NCBI RefSeq assembly: GCF_018603905.1
Contig: NZ_JAHFZZ010000003.1
Coordinates: 558,001 to 622,000, forward strand
Source of the DNA: Nonomuraea sp. NEAU-A123
GTDB taxonomy: Bacteria > Actinomycetota > Actinomycetes > Streptosporangiales > Streptosporangiaceae
Direction of reading: 5' to 3'
Length of the DNA: 64,000 bases
The notes under the pieces are model-generated. The model had not been told where the DNA came from. It ran no database searches and saw nothing but the letters and a program-made list of their open reading frames with translations. How positions within the stretch are numbered: position 1 is the stretch's first letter; each line of letters opens with the position of its first letter. Positions 56,756 to 64,000 of the stretch are shown piece by piece. Position numbers and translations under genes: made by a program.

Positions 56756-58110
56756 CCGGTCAGCAGGCGGAGGCCCTCCGCGATCTCGGACCGTTGGATC
56801 GCGCCGTAGCCCAGGACCAGGCCGTTCTGGGCGGGCGTCTCGCCGCAGTAGGCGTCGAGCCGTTCCACCGCGAGCCGGGGCGACGGCCGTACGGACGCTC
56901 CTGGGGCAAAGCGGGCACAGAGGTGCAGGCCCGCGACCGAGGGGACCAGGCGCAGCCGGTCGTCGCCGGCGAGGGCGTCGGCGATGAGGGCGTGCCGGGC
57001 GGCGTACTCGCGGGTTGCCTTCCTGATGTGCCTGGCCAGCAGGCCCTCGTCGATGAAGCGGGCCAGCGCGGCCTGCGTGGGCAGCTCGCCGTGCCAGTCG
57101 GTCAGCTGCCTGGCGGCGCGCAGGGCGGGCATGAGCGAGGCGGGGGCGACCAGGAAGCCGAGCCGCAACATGGGCAGCAGCGTCTTGGAGAACGAGCCGA
57201 CATAGATGACCCGGCCCGCCCGGTCCAGGCTCTGGAGCGGTTCCAGCGGCCGGTCGCCGAAGCGGAACTCGCTGTCGTAGTCGTCCTCGACGATCACCGC
57301 GCGCCGCCGTTCGGCCCAGGCCAGCAGCGCGGCGCGGCGGGCCAGCGACATCGGGGTGCCGAGCGGGAACTGGTGGGACGGGGTGACGTAGACCATCCGG
57401 GCGGCGTTCGGGATGGCGGCCACGTCGATGCCCTCGCCGTCCACCGGGACTCCGGCCACCCGGGCGCCCTGCGAGCGGAACAGCAGGCGCGCGGGCGGGT
57501 AGCCCGGCTCCTCGACCGCCACGCAGGCGCCGGGGTCGATGAGCACCCGGCCGATGAGGTCGAGCGCCTGCTGGGCGCCGTTGGTGATCAGGACGTCGTC
57601 GGCGTTTGCTCGTACGGAGCGGCTGATGCCTATATGTCGTGAAATAGCGTCCCTTAGACCTTCATGGCCGGAGGGGTCGGCATATCCGGCGAGGCTGGTG
57701 CGGAGCTCGCGGGCCACCAGCCTGCGCCACGTCTCCATCGGGAACAGGCGCGCGTCGGGCGACCCGACGCGGAAGTCGTACTCGGGGGTCGGGGTTGGCA
57801 AGCCGGTGGGCATGGAGCGCCAGATGGCGCGGGGGCGTACGACGCCCTGGGGTGCCGACCTGGCGCGTACGCGCTCCGCGGAGACGAACGTGCCCGCGCC
57901 CGCCCGGCCGACGAGGAAACCGTCGGCCACCAGCCGGTCGTAGGCGACCGCGACCGTGTTCCGGGAGATCTCCAGCCGCTTGGCCAGCTCGCGGGTCGGC
58001 GGCAGGCGTTCGCCCGATCGGAGGCGGCCGTCGAGGATCGCGTCCAGCAGCTGCCGGTAGACCTGTGCGGCCAGGTCACCCCGGCCGTGGAGACTTATAT
58101 GGACATCCAT
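56752..58110 (-). CDS. MocR/PdxR-type regulator (GntR HTH plus aminotransferase)
   Basis: 452 aa. The N-terminal GntR winged helix (about 10-75: LAAQVYRQLLDAILDGRLRS, then GERLPPTRELAKRLEISRNT) is joined by a linker to a class I aminotransferase-like domain. The PLP-binding Lys lies in VGSFSKTLLPMLRLGF, and the DYDSEF segment is present. Family members sense pyridoxal phosphate or amino acids. It is divergent from the AhpD-like gene and MFS gene, which it probably controls. Confidence 0.93.
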   Translation of the reverse strand: MDVHISLHGRGDLAAQVYRQLLDAILDGRLRSGERLPPTRELAKRLEISRNTVAVAYDRLVADGFLVGRAGAGTFVSAERVRARSAPQGVVRPRAIWRSMPTGLPTPTPEYDFRVGSPDARLFPMETWRRLVARELRTSLAGYADPSGHEGLRDAISRHIGISRSVRANADDVLITNGAQQALDLIGRVLIDPGACVAVEEPGYPPARLLFRSQGARVAGVPVDGEGIDVAAIPNAARMVYVTPSHQFPLGTPMSLARRAALLAWAERRRAVIVEDDYDSEFRFGDRPLEPLQSLDRAGRVIYVGSFSKTLLPMLRLGFLVAPASLMPALRAARQLTDWHGELPTQAALARFIDEGLLARHIRKATREYAARHALIADALAGDDRLRLVPSVAGLHLCARFAPGASVRPSPRLAVERLDAYCGETPAQNGLVLGYGAIQRSEIAEGLRLLTG

Positions 58111-58111
58111 C

Positions 58112-58178
58112 TTGGCCCAATCATTTAACCGGAAATTGGAGCTTATGTCGGGACAAAGTGGCCTCTAAATTTGGGGCT
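58112..58178. promoter_or_regulatory. MocR/AhpD-like divergent promoter region
   Basis: 68 bp separate the divergent genes. CCAAT at 58117-58121 and ATTGG at 58135-58139 form an inverted pair with 13-bp spacing, a possible MocR site. Confidence 0.4.
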
Positions 58179-58628
58179 ATGACAGAGCGCATGAATCTTG
58201 GCGAACTCGCCGGAGAAGCCTACAAAGCCATGGCCGGCCTGGACCGGTACGTCAGGCACAGCACGCTGCCCGCGCCCCTGCTGGAGCTGGTACGACTACG
58301 CGCTTCGCAGATCAACGGCTGCGTCTACTGCGTGGACATGCACAGCAGCGACGCCAAGCAGGCGGGCGAGTCCGACGCCAGGCTGCACGCCGTGGCCGTG
58401 TGGCAGGAGGCTCCCTTCTTCACCGACAAGGAGCGGGCCGCCCTGGCCTTCACCGAGGCCGCCACCAGACTCTCGACCGACGACGTCACTGACGAGATCT
58501 GGCAGCAGGCCGCCGAACACTTCGACGACCAGGAACTCGCCGCCCTCGTCATCGCCGTGGCCACGATCAACGCCTGGAACCGGATGGGCGTGGCCACCCG
58601 CATGACCCCCGAGTCGTACAAGGGCTGA
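58179..58628 (+). CDS. Carboxymuconolactone decarboxylase/AhpD-like protein
   Basis: 149-aa all-helical AhpD-like protein. The redox CxxC with following His is present (NGCVYCVDMHSSDAKQ), as in alkylhydroperoxidase D-type enzymes. The next block is FTDKERAALAFTEAATRLS. It is likely a peroxidase or thiol-based reductase. It is divergent from MocR and 6 bp before the MFS gene, with which it is likely cotranscribed. Confidence 0.92.
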   Translation: MTERMNLGELAGEAYKAMAGLDRYVRHSTLPAPLLELVRLRASQINGCVYCVDMHSSDAKQAGESDARLHAVAVWQEAPFFTDKERAALAFTEAATRLSTDDVTDEIWQQAAEHFDDQELAALVIAVATINAWNRMGVATRMTPESYKG

Positions 58629-58634
58629 CCCCCG

Positions 58635-59870
58635 ATGACACTCCCCGCCCAGCCCCCGCTCCCCGCCCGGCCGGGACCCGCGAGAACGAGCAGGCGGCTC
58701 CTCGCCCAGGCACAGTTGGCGAACTCGATCGGTGATGGCGCCTACCTGGTCACCTCGGCGCTGTATTTCGCCAGGATCGTCGGCTTGTCGGCGACGGAGA
58801 TCGGCTTCGGGCTCACACTGGGCTGGGCTGTCGGCACAGTCGCGGGCGTCCCGCTCGGCCACTTGGCCGACCGGCGCGGGCCGCGCGGAGTGGCCATCCT
58901 GCTCGCCCTGATGACCGCCGTCGCGGTCGCGTCGTTCCTGTTCGTGCGGTCGTTCGCGCTGTTCACGCTGGTCGCCTGCCTGTACGGCACCGCGCAGACC
59001 GGCCTGTCCGCGGCCCGCCAGGCGCTGCTCGCCGGACTGATCGAGCCGGACCAGCGCACCGAGGTCCGGGCCGTGCTCCAGTCCACGCTCAACGGCGGTC
59101 TCGCGGTGGGCGCCGCGCTGGGTGGGCTGGCGCTGCACTTCGGCACTCGGGAGGCGTACCTGGCGGTGTTCGCGGTGGACGCGGTCAGCTTCCTGGCCGC
59201 CGCCGTACTGCTGCAGAGACTGCCCGCCGTCGCCCCCGTCCCGGCCGTCGCCGGTCCGAAGCTGGCCGTGCTCAGGGACCGGCCGTACGCGGTGGTCACG
59301 CTGATCAACGCGGTCATGCTCTTCTACATGCCGCTGCTCAGCCTGATCGTCCCCCTGTGGATCGTCCAGCGCACCACGGCACCGACCTGGCTGGTCTCGG
59401 CCCTGCTCCTGGTGAACACGGTGAGCGTGCTGCTGTTCCAGGTGCGCCTCGCGCGGCGGGTCAGGGGCCTGGCCGACGCGTCCCGGTCGGTACGGCACGC
59501 GGGCCTGGTCATGCTGGCGGCCTGCGTGGTGTTCGCGATGTCGTCCATCGGCTCGTCGGCCTGGCTCGCCGGGCTGATCCTGCTGGCCGCGGCCGGGCTC
59601 CAGGTGTACGGCGAGATGCTGCTGGGGGCGGGTTCCTGGGAGATCGGGTTCGCGCTGGCTCCGGCTGACAAGCAGGGGCAGTACCAGGGGTTCTTCGGGA
59701 CCGGTGTGGCGGTGGCCAGGATGCTCGGGCCCGTCGTCCTCACCACGCTCGTCATCGGCGGGGGGACGCTGGGATGGCTGCTGGTCGGCGGGGTGTTCGT
59801 GGCGGCCGGCGCCGCGATGGGCCCGGCCGTCAAATGGGCTTCGCGAACCCCCGGTGTACGTACCCTATGA
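58635..59870 (+). CDS. MFS transporter
   Basis: 411 aa, 12 predicted helices, with the loop GHLADRRGPRGVAILLALMT between helices 2 and 3 (typical motif A). The N-terminus is short and Pro-rich. Its position 6 bp after the AhpD-like gene makes them a MocR-linked pair, perhaps exporting a compound that also provokes oxidative stress. Substrate unknown. Confidence 0.87.
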   Translation: MTLPAQPPLPARPGPARTSRRLLAQAQLANSIGDGAYLVTSALYFARIVGLSATEIGFGLTLGWAVGTVAGVPLGHLADRRGPRGVAILLALMTAVAVASFLFVRSFALFTLVACLYGTAQTGLSAARQALLAGLIEPDQRTEVRAVLQSTLNGGLAVGAALGGLALHFGTREAYLAVFAVDAVSFLAAAVLLQRLPAVAPVPAVAGPKLAVLRDRPYAVVTLINAVMLFYMPLLSLIVPLWIVQRTTAPTWLVSALLLVNTVSVLLFQVRLARRVRGLADASRSVRHAGLVMLAACVVFAMSSIGSSAWLAGLILLAAAGLQVYGEMLLGAGSWEIGFALAPADKQGQYQGFFGTGVAVARMLGPVVLTTLVIGGGTLGWLLVGGVFVAAGAAMGPAVKWASRTPGVRTL

Positions 59871-60071
59871 CCGGGTTTGACATGATCACATAGTGTCCAA
59901 GTTGGGACGGGCATAACCGGCCCCACCTGGGTCTGTTCCCTTGTTCTTTGCACATCCGGTACATCTGGTTCGTGCACAACACAAGGACCGCAGCCATCCC
60001 TTGCTAGGCTGCATGTCAACCGTTGGGTCTCACCCCGGCAGGTGAGGCCGTCGAAGAAGTGGGGTCACACC

Positions 60072-60191
60072 GTGAAGAAGCTTGTCGTTCTGGCGCTGAT
60101 CGCCCTTGGGGGGCTGCTGGTCTGGCGCAAAGTGCAGGCTGACCGCGCCGAGCTCGATCTCTGGACCGAGGCCACCGGCAGCGAGAACTAA
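60072..60191 (+). CDS. DLW-39 family peptide
   Basis: 39 aa from GTG 60072. One membrane helix (KKLVVLALIALGGLLVW) is followed by RKVQADRAELDLWTEATG and then SEN, with the DLW signature that names this actinobacterial family. Function unknown. In relatives it sits close to the gyrase/tRNA cluster, so it marks the return to origin-type synteny here. The preceding 201 bp contain a TTGACA at 59877-59882 but no clear paired -10. Confidence 0.9.
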   Translation: MKKLVVLALIALGGLLVWRKVQADRAELDLWTEATGSEN

Positions 60192-60207
60192 TCGACCTGG
60201 CGAGGCG

Positions 60208-60936
60208 ATGAGTGACGTCGTCCCCATCAAGCTGGCGTGCCTGGACCTGGCCGGCACAACAGTCGGTGACATCGCCATGGTCGAGCGTGCTTTCGCCGAG
60301 GCGATAGCCACTCAAGGCATCGTCCCCGGGACCGGAGCGTACGCGCGTGCCATGGTGCACGTGCACCGGTCCCGGGGCTGCCCCAAGATCGATGTCTTCC
60401 GAGGGATCTTCCCCGGCAACGAGGCCCAGGCCCAGGCGGCGAACCTGACGTTCGAGCGCTCGTACGAGGGTGCGCTCGACCGAGCGGGTCTCGTCCCCAT
60501 GCCCGGCGTCATCGAAGTCCTCGAAAAGCTCCGCGGCTCCGGCCTGCGCCTGGCCCTGATCACCGGCTTCAGCCGCGTCACCCTGAGCCGCGTCCTCAGC
60601 GTGCTCGGCTGGCACGACAAGATCGACCTCGCCATCTGCCCCGAAGACGCCGGCGGCCGCGGCCGCCCCTGGCCCGACATGGTCCTGCACGCCGTACTCC
60701 GCCTCGGCATCGAGGACGTACGACAGGTGGCGGTCATAGGCGACTCGGAAAGCGACATGCTCTGCGGCCGTCGAGCGGGTGCTTCTGTGGTGGCCGGGGT
60801 GATGACGGGGGTCCACAGCCGGGAGCGGCTCCTCAAGGGAGGCGCCACGCACATCCTGGACTCGATCGCGGACTTCCCTGGCTTGATCTTGAGCGAAGAC
60901 CCGAGCAGGCAGCAGATGGGTGTCGCGGACCGGTAA
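60208..60936 (+). CDS. HAD hydrolase, phosphonatase-like
   Basis: 242 aa. Motif I is LDLAGTTV, in which Ala replaces the usual Asp/Gly second position, as in phosphonatase-like HAD enzymes. Motif II is LALITGFSR, and the later acidic motif is VAVIGDSESDMLCGRRAG. The Lys of true phosphonoacetaldehyde hydrolases is not apparent at its usual place, so phosphatase rather than phosphonatase activity is likely. It starts 16 bp after the DLW-39 gene. Confidence 0.85.
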   Translation: MSDVVPIKLACLDLAGTTVGDIAMVERAFAEAIATQGIVPGTGAYARAMVHVHRSRGCPKIDVFRGIFPGNEAQAQAANLTFERSYEGALDRAGLVPMPGVIEVLEKLRGSGLRLALITGFSRVTLSRVLSVLGWHDKIDLAICPEDAGGRGRPWPDMVLHAVLRLGIEDVRQVAVIGDSESDMLCGRRAGASVVAGVMTGVHSRERLLKGGATHILDSIADFPGLILSEDPSRQQMGVADR

Positions 60937-60950
60937 GCTATCTTCGTCGA

Positions 60951-61026
60951 GGGGCCTTAGCTCAGTTGGCAGAGCGCCTGCTTTGCAAGCAGGAAGTCAG
61001 GAGTTCGAATCTCCTAGGCTCCACCA
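60951..61026 (+). tRNA. tRNA-Ala (TGC)
   Basis: 76 nt including encoded CCA. The acceptor GGGGCCT/AGGCTCC has the G3-U70 pair that identifies alanine tRNAs. The anticodon loop TTTGCAA gives TGC. It is the usual neighbour of tRNA-Ile near the gyrase genes, here 44 kb away from it. Confidence 0.97.
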
Positions 61027-61504
61027 TTTCCTTCGTGTAGGTGGACCGTGTGCCACCCACCCCTTGCCCGTCTGGGTGGTTAACCGTGGCAGCCCACCCC
61101 GAGCGGTCCTCGCTGTCGCTCGGGCTGTTCTTCCTGGCGCGCCTTCGGCGCACAACGGGCTTCGCAATGGGGGCGCTTCGCGCTGGGGCGCTCAGGCGTT
61201 GGCTTCCAGTCGGGCCGCAGCCCCGACCCCTGGAGGACTTCGCTTCGCTCAGACGCCTTATCTTCTCGAGCGCAGGCTCTGCCTGCGCCTTCCACGTGGC
61301 CGGTCATAGCAAGTGAGCTGGAAAGTGCCTCCAGGCTCTGCGCCTTCCCACGGCCACGCCGCTCCCTGCTCACGAGATTCTGCCCAAGCAGCCTCCGGCG
61401 GGGCCTCGGACTCCGAGATGATCGCGGCAGGAGTTAGGCCGTTCAGTGGTTGAGGTCCGTGATCACCTCACTAACCTTTTGGTAAACAGAATCGGTGTGA
61501 CGTA
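61027..61504. other. Hairpin-rich stretch without genes
   Basis: 478 bp without protein-like frames. Several short hairpins are present: CCGAGCG/CGCTCGG after the tRNA (possible terminator), GCGCC-TTCG-GGCGC-like and GCGC-TTCG-type loops around 61135-61200, and GCGCAGGC-TCT-GCCTGCGC at 61270-61288. It may be an intergenic repeat or regulatory RNA; I cannot tell. Confidence 0.4.
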
Positions 61505-62335
61505 TCAGAACCGCCAGTACGCGGCCGTGGCATCGTCGTGTGCCTTGCTCCGTGGCCACCGGGAGCCGTCTGGGTCGGTGCGCTCGGCCTCACGTACCTG
61601 GTTGATCAGTTCGTCTGGGTCGTCGGCAGCCAGGATGTCCATGAGCTGTCGCCAAGTGGCGAGTTGGAAGAGATCGACGAGTCGTGATGCCCCGTCGCTG
61701 AGCATTGCCGCGGCTCTTACTGAGTGGATCGGCATGGTTCCTGTGAGGGCGTGTTCGGCTGCCAGTGGGTCGGCGGACGCAACCCAGTAGCCGTCTTTTT
61801 TGTTGCGGTGCTGGAGCAGAGCTTCTTGGAACCGATGTCGCTCCTTACCGTGTGTCTTGGAGGGGGAGGGGTGGTAGGTGAGGTGTGTCCGTAGGTCTGC
61901 CGCGACGTCGTCCAGGCGTTCGTCGGTGATCACGATCGGTTCTGCTGCGGTGTCCACATCCAGTACGAGCACCGAGTCGGACAGGACCAGCCACTCCAGA
62001 GCTGTGTTTGTTCGGCGGAGCGCGACCACGGTTGCCGAGGGTGATCCCGGATGTGCGAGGTCGCAGGTTGACGAGTGGAGTGATGCCACGGTCTTGATGC
62101 TCTGGGCCAGTGCGTCGGTCAACGAGCCGTCCTCGGTCCCGAGTGCGCCGAGCAAGGAAGTACCGAGCGTGCGCGCGTACCACGCCACGCTGTGACGGCA
62201 TCCCGTCTGAAGCTCTGGAGGGTAGCCGGCACCGTCCAGGACGACCACGCCGTTGGGGATGGCACCGACGAAGTCCTCATTGGCGCGGTCTGCTCTGGCT
62301 GCTTCTGTGGCGAGGGCCAGGCGCACGTTCGTCAC
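61505..62335 (-). CDS. PP2C-like phosphatase-family protein
   Basis: 276 aa. PP2C fold hallmarks are NEDFVGAIPNGVVVLDGAG at the start (metal Asp positions), VLSDSVLVLDVD in the middle, LSDGASRLVDLF late, and a C-terminal KAHDDATAAYW. It is probably a Ser/Thr phosphatase, or a catalytically altered relative. It lies on the same strand as an RsbW-like ATPase gene, as in partner-switching systems. Confidence 0.75.
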   Translation of the reverse strand: MTNVRLALATEAARADRANEDFVGAIPNGVVVLDGAGYPPELQTGCRHSVAWYARTLGTSLLGALGTEDGSLTDALAQSIKTVASLHSSTCDLAHPGSPSATVVALRRTNTALEWLVLSDSVLVLDVDTAAEPIVITDERLDDVAADLRTHLTYHPSPSKTHGKERHRFQEALLQHRNKKDGYWVASADPLAAEHALTGTMPIHSVRAAAMLSDGASRLVDLFQLATWRQLMDILAADDPDELINQVREAERTDPDGSRWPRSKAHDDATAAYWRF

Positions 62336-62418
62336 TTCTCCTCATGCCGGTAGAGGGGACTGGCCAGTTCGGCTGACGGCGCGAATGGCGGACCGTCGGT
62401 TGGGCACACTTCGCGGGC

Positions 62419-62691
62419 TCACCGTGCCAGCCCGGTAAGCAGGGCGGCCCACAGAAGGTGGGCTTCCGTGAGCCGTACATGGTGAGTCTCAGCAACGACA
62501 TTCTCCTCTCCCTGGATGACACGCCGAACGAAGCCCAGGCCGCCGGACTGGCAGAGTTCGTAGTAGGCGGCGCGGCAGTCGCACGTCCAGGCGATTACTC
62601 GGCATCGACCAACGTCGCGAGAGGTCAGCCATTCAAGTCGTACGCTCGCCGACTGCGGTAGCGGCGGATGAGGTGCCAGGCAGGAGGTCAT
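62419..62691 (-). CDS. Small hypothetical protein coupled to RsbW-like ATPase
   Basis: 90 aa from ATG 62691, whose codon overlaps the stop of the ATPase gene (ATGA). The core RCRVIAWTCDCRAAYYELC, then SGGLGFVRRVIQGEENVVAE, and a C-terminal helix are coherent and rich in Cys/Trp (CDC, YYELC), so a metal site is possible. Similar small proteins follow ATP-binding genes in actinomycetes, to my recollection. Function unknown. Confidence 0.65.
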   Translation of the reverse strand: MTSCLAPHPPLPQSASVRLEWLTSRDVGRCRVIAWTCDCRAAYYELCQSGGLGFVRRVIQGEENVVAETHHVRLTEAHLLWAALLTGLAR

Positions 62692-63095
62692 CGGCATGAC
62701 GTCGGCTGCGATCCGGTGCTGAGCGTGGCCCACACGGTCCTGCCGCGTTCATCGCCCCAGACGCCCCAGTCGATCGCCAGGCTAGAGACTAGAAGGAGCC
62801 CGCGGCCGCCTTCGCCATCCGGGGCGTGCCTGAAGACCAGGGGAGAAGACTGGCCGCCCTCGTCGAGTACGCCGAGCCAGAGACGGTCCGGATGAGCTTG
62901 GACACTCACCAAGAAGCGGCCCCCGAATCGTCCGCTGTCGGTGTGGCGTATCGCGTTGGTGGCCAGTTCGCTGACGATGAGCTCGGCCGCGTCGGCCGCT
63001 GGCCAGTCACGGAGTAGTGAAGTGATGAAGCGCCGGGCTTCCCTGACGGAGGGAGCGGAGCCGAGGAAGTAGCGAGAGAAGCGCCAGGTCGACAT
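62688..63095 (-). CDS. RsbW-like anti-sigma-type ATPase
   Basis: 135-aa GHKL ATPase domain alone. The N box is LIVSELATNAIRHT, the G1 box LGVLDEGGQ and the G2 box EGGRGLLLVSSLA. Such short stand-alone kinases act as anti-sigma factors or serine kinases in actinomycete regulatory loci. It lies near a PP2C-like phosphatase gene, fitting a partner-switch arrangement. Confidence 0.9.
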   Translation of the reverse strand: MSTWRFSRYFLGSAPSVREARRFITSLLRDWPAADAAELIVSELATNAIRHTDSGRFGGRFLVSVQAHPDRLWLGVLDEGGQSSPLVFRHAPDGEGGRGLLLVSSLAIDWGVWGDERGRTVWATLSTGSQPTSCR

Positions 63096-63121
63096 GGGTA
63101 AGCTCCGGGGGTACTACCTGG

Positions 63122-63448
63122 TCAGGCCGCCTTGGCGGCGGGGCGGATGGTCTCGGCGCTAAAGCCAAGCCGGGAGCGCCCGTTCATCTGCCAGTAGAAG
63201 GCGGTCAGTCCGACGGGCGCGACCTGCACGCCTTCGGGGATCTGCGGGAACGTCTCGCTCGGGAGTGTCACCACGATCGCCGGGTTGCGCCGGTCGTCGT
63301 TCAGCTTGGGCAGGAGCGGGATGGTGTAGAGCTCCCGCCCTTCGGCGTCCCTCTTCACCTCGCCCGTGGTGCGGCCGACGATCTTCGGCTCGGGCTCGCC
63401 GGCAACCGTGAACGCCAGGGCGGTGGTGTCGACGGAGAGGTTCCGCAT
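63122..63448 (-). CDS. SCO3933-family regulatory protein
   Basis: 108 aa from ATG 63448, preceded by GAGGAG. The start RNLSVDTTALAFTVAGEPEP, then KIVGRTTGEVKRDAEGRELY and FYWQMNGRSRLGFSAETIRP are those of the SCO3933 family, known from integrative elements of Streptomyces. It is thought to be a small regulator of element functions. It is divergent from the GntR gene with repeats between them. Confidence 0.82.
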   Translation of the reverse strand: MRNLSVDTTALAFTVAGEPEPKIVGRTTGEVKRDAEGRELYTIPLLPKLNDDRRNPAIVVTLPSETFPQIPEGVQVAPVGLTAFYWQMNGRSRLGFSAETIRPAAKAA

Positions 63449-63464
63449 GCTGATCGCTCCTCGA

Positions 63465-63580
63465 TGTTGCCTAACTTGGCTAGGCAGGTTGTCGATTTCA
63501 TGTTGCCTAACATGGCTAGCCATGTCAAGCATCGCAGAAGAACTGGCCTAGGCGACCTAGGAGAACTAGGCTGATTTGTG
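63465..63580. promoter_or_regulatory. CTAGG-type repeats between SCO3933-family and GntR genes
   Basis: GCCTAACTTGGCTAGGC and GCCTAACATGGCTAGCC are related 17-mers about 35 bp apart. CCTAGG at 63548 and 63556 and ACTAGG at 63565 follow, close to the GntR start. They are likely regulator binding sites, perhaps for the GntR protein. Confidence 0.65.
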
Positions 63581-63582
63581 TG

Positions 63583-64000
63583 ATGAGTCTTGATCCTGAC
63601 GACCCTCGCCCGCCCTACCAGCAGGTCGCGAACGCCCTGCGCGCGGCGATCCTGACGAAGAAGTTCGAGCCGGGGGAGAAGCTGCCCTCAGGAACCGAAC
63701 TCGCCAAGCAGTACGGCGTGGCGCGCATGACCGTGCAACAGGCCGTCCGGATCCTCCGTGACGAGGGCCTGATTGTGTCGCGGCAGGGCAGCGGTGTGTT
63801 CGTCCGCGAACGCACAGAGCGGCCGGTGGAGTTGCGGCCGCACATCGAGCACGCCTTCGACGTCAGCAACGTCACCATCGACTTCGCCGGCTTCTCCGGG
63901 GAGACGCTGCAAGGCATGCTCCAGGAGCCACTGGACAAGATCCGCCTTGGACGGCTCACGCCGGACTCCATCGGCATCCGTATTCTGGTACCGGACATGG
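63583..64000 (+). CDS. GntR-family regulator (3' end cut by window edge)
   Basis: 139 aa visible from ATG 63583. The GntR winged helix (about 8-75) reads PPYQQVANALRAAILTKKFE, GEKLPSGTELAKQYGVARMT and IVSRQGSGVFVRE. The C-terminal domain is incomplete at the edge. Members of this type next to SCO3933-family genes regulate integrative elements. The repeats just upstream suggest autoregulation. Confidence 0.92.
   Translation, partial: MSLDPDDPRPPYQQVANALRAAILTKKFEPGEKLPSGTELAKQYGVARMTVQQAVRILRDEGLIVSRQGSGVFVRERTERPVELRPHIEHAFDVSNVTIDFAGFSGETLQGMLQEPLDKIRLGRLTPDSIGIRILVPDM

Noticed and set aside
61080..61373. 97-aa minus-strand frame after tRNA-Ala
   Set aside because: Composition and overlap with many hairpins suggest non-coding sequence.

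Overview
This 64-kb window is a high-GC actinobacterial chromosome segment containing the replication origin. The order parA, rsmG, khpB, yidC, yidD, rnpA, rpmH on the minus strand, then dnaA, dnaN, gnd, recF, a DUF721 gene, gyrB, gyrA, a DUF3566 gene and tRNA-Ile on the plus strand is the conserved actinomycete origin block. A gnd gene between dnaN and recF fits the Streptomyces/Streptosporangiales side of the phylum. I infer a filamentous actinomycete, possibly Streptosporangiaceae. The genus is not proven by the sequence.

Region 1 (1-16.6 kb) is core replication and membrane insertion. It holds parA with a parS site inside its coding sequence, the ribosomal protein L34/RNase P/YidC operon, a DnaA-box-rich dnaA leader, oriC between dnaA and dnaN, and the sliding clamp, RecF and gyrase genes. 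DnaA-box sequences also occur inside the coding parts of dnaA, dnaN and recF.

Region 2 (16.6-20.6 kb) is a 4-kb segment bounded by a 44-bp direct repeat of the 3' half of tRNA-Ile(GAT). It looks like the remnant of an integrated element. It has no integrase. It carries two decayed genes, a secreted S1 serine protease, a long inverted repeat and an orphan Imm8-type immunity gene.

Region 3 (20.7-60 kb) is accessory. It contains small regulators, four efflux-type MFS transporters in all (three singly placed and one with an AhpD-like gene), an orphan KAS III-like enzyme, and a PadR-ABC exporter-Ntn acylase operon. It also has a SWIM-like plus N-terminally short DUF5682 (YehM-like) pair without its usual MoxR ATPase and VWA partners. 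Next come an orphan molybdopterin dehydrogenase subunit, a copper chaperone/Dyp peroxidase operon, a TetR-VOC operon with two matching palindromes, and a two-giant-regulator operon (BTAD/SARP-like plus LuxR-type LAL). A MocR regulator is divergent from an AhpD-like gene.

Region 4 (60-64 kb) returns to origin-type genes (DLW-39 family peptide, HAD phosphatase, tRNA-Ala(TGC)). It then enters a regulatory cluster (PP2C-like, RsbW-like ATPase, SCO3933-family, GntR) of the kind found in actinomycete integrative elements, which runs off the right edge. The 43 kb between tRNA-Ile and tRNA-Ala therefore looks like an accessory insertion hotspot next to the origin.
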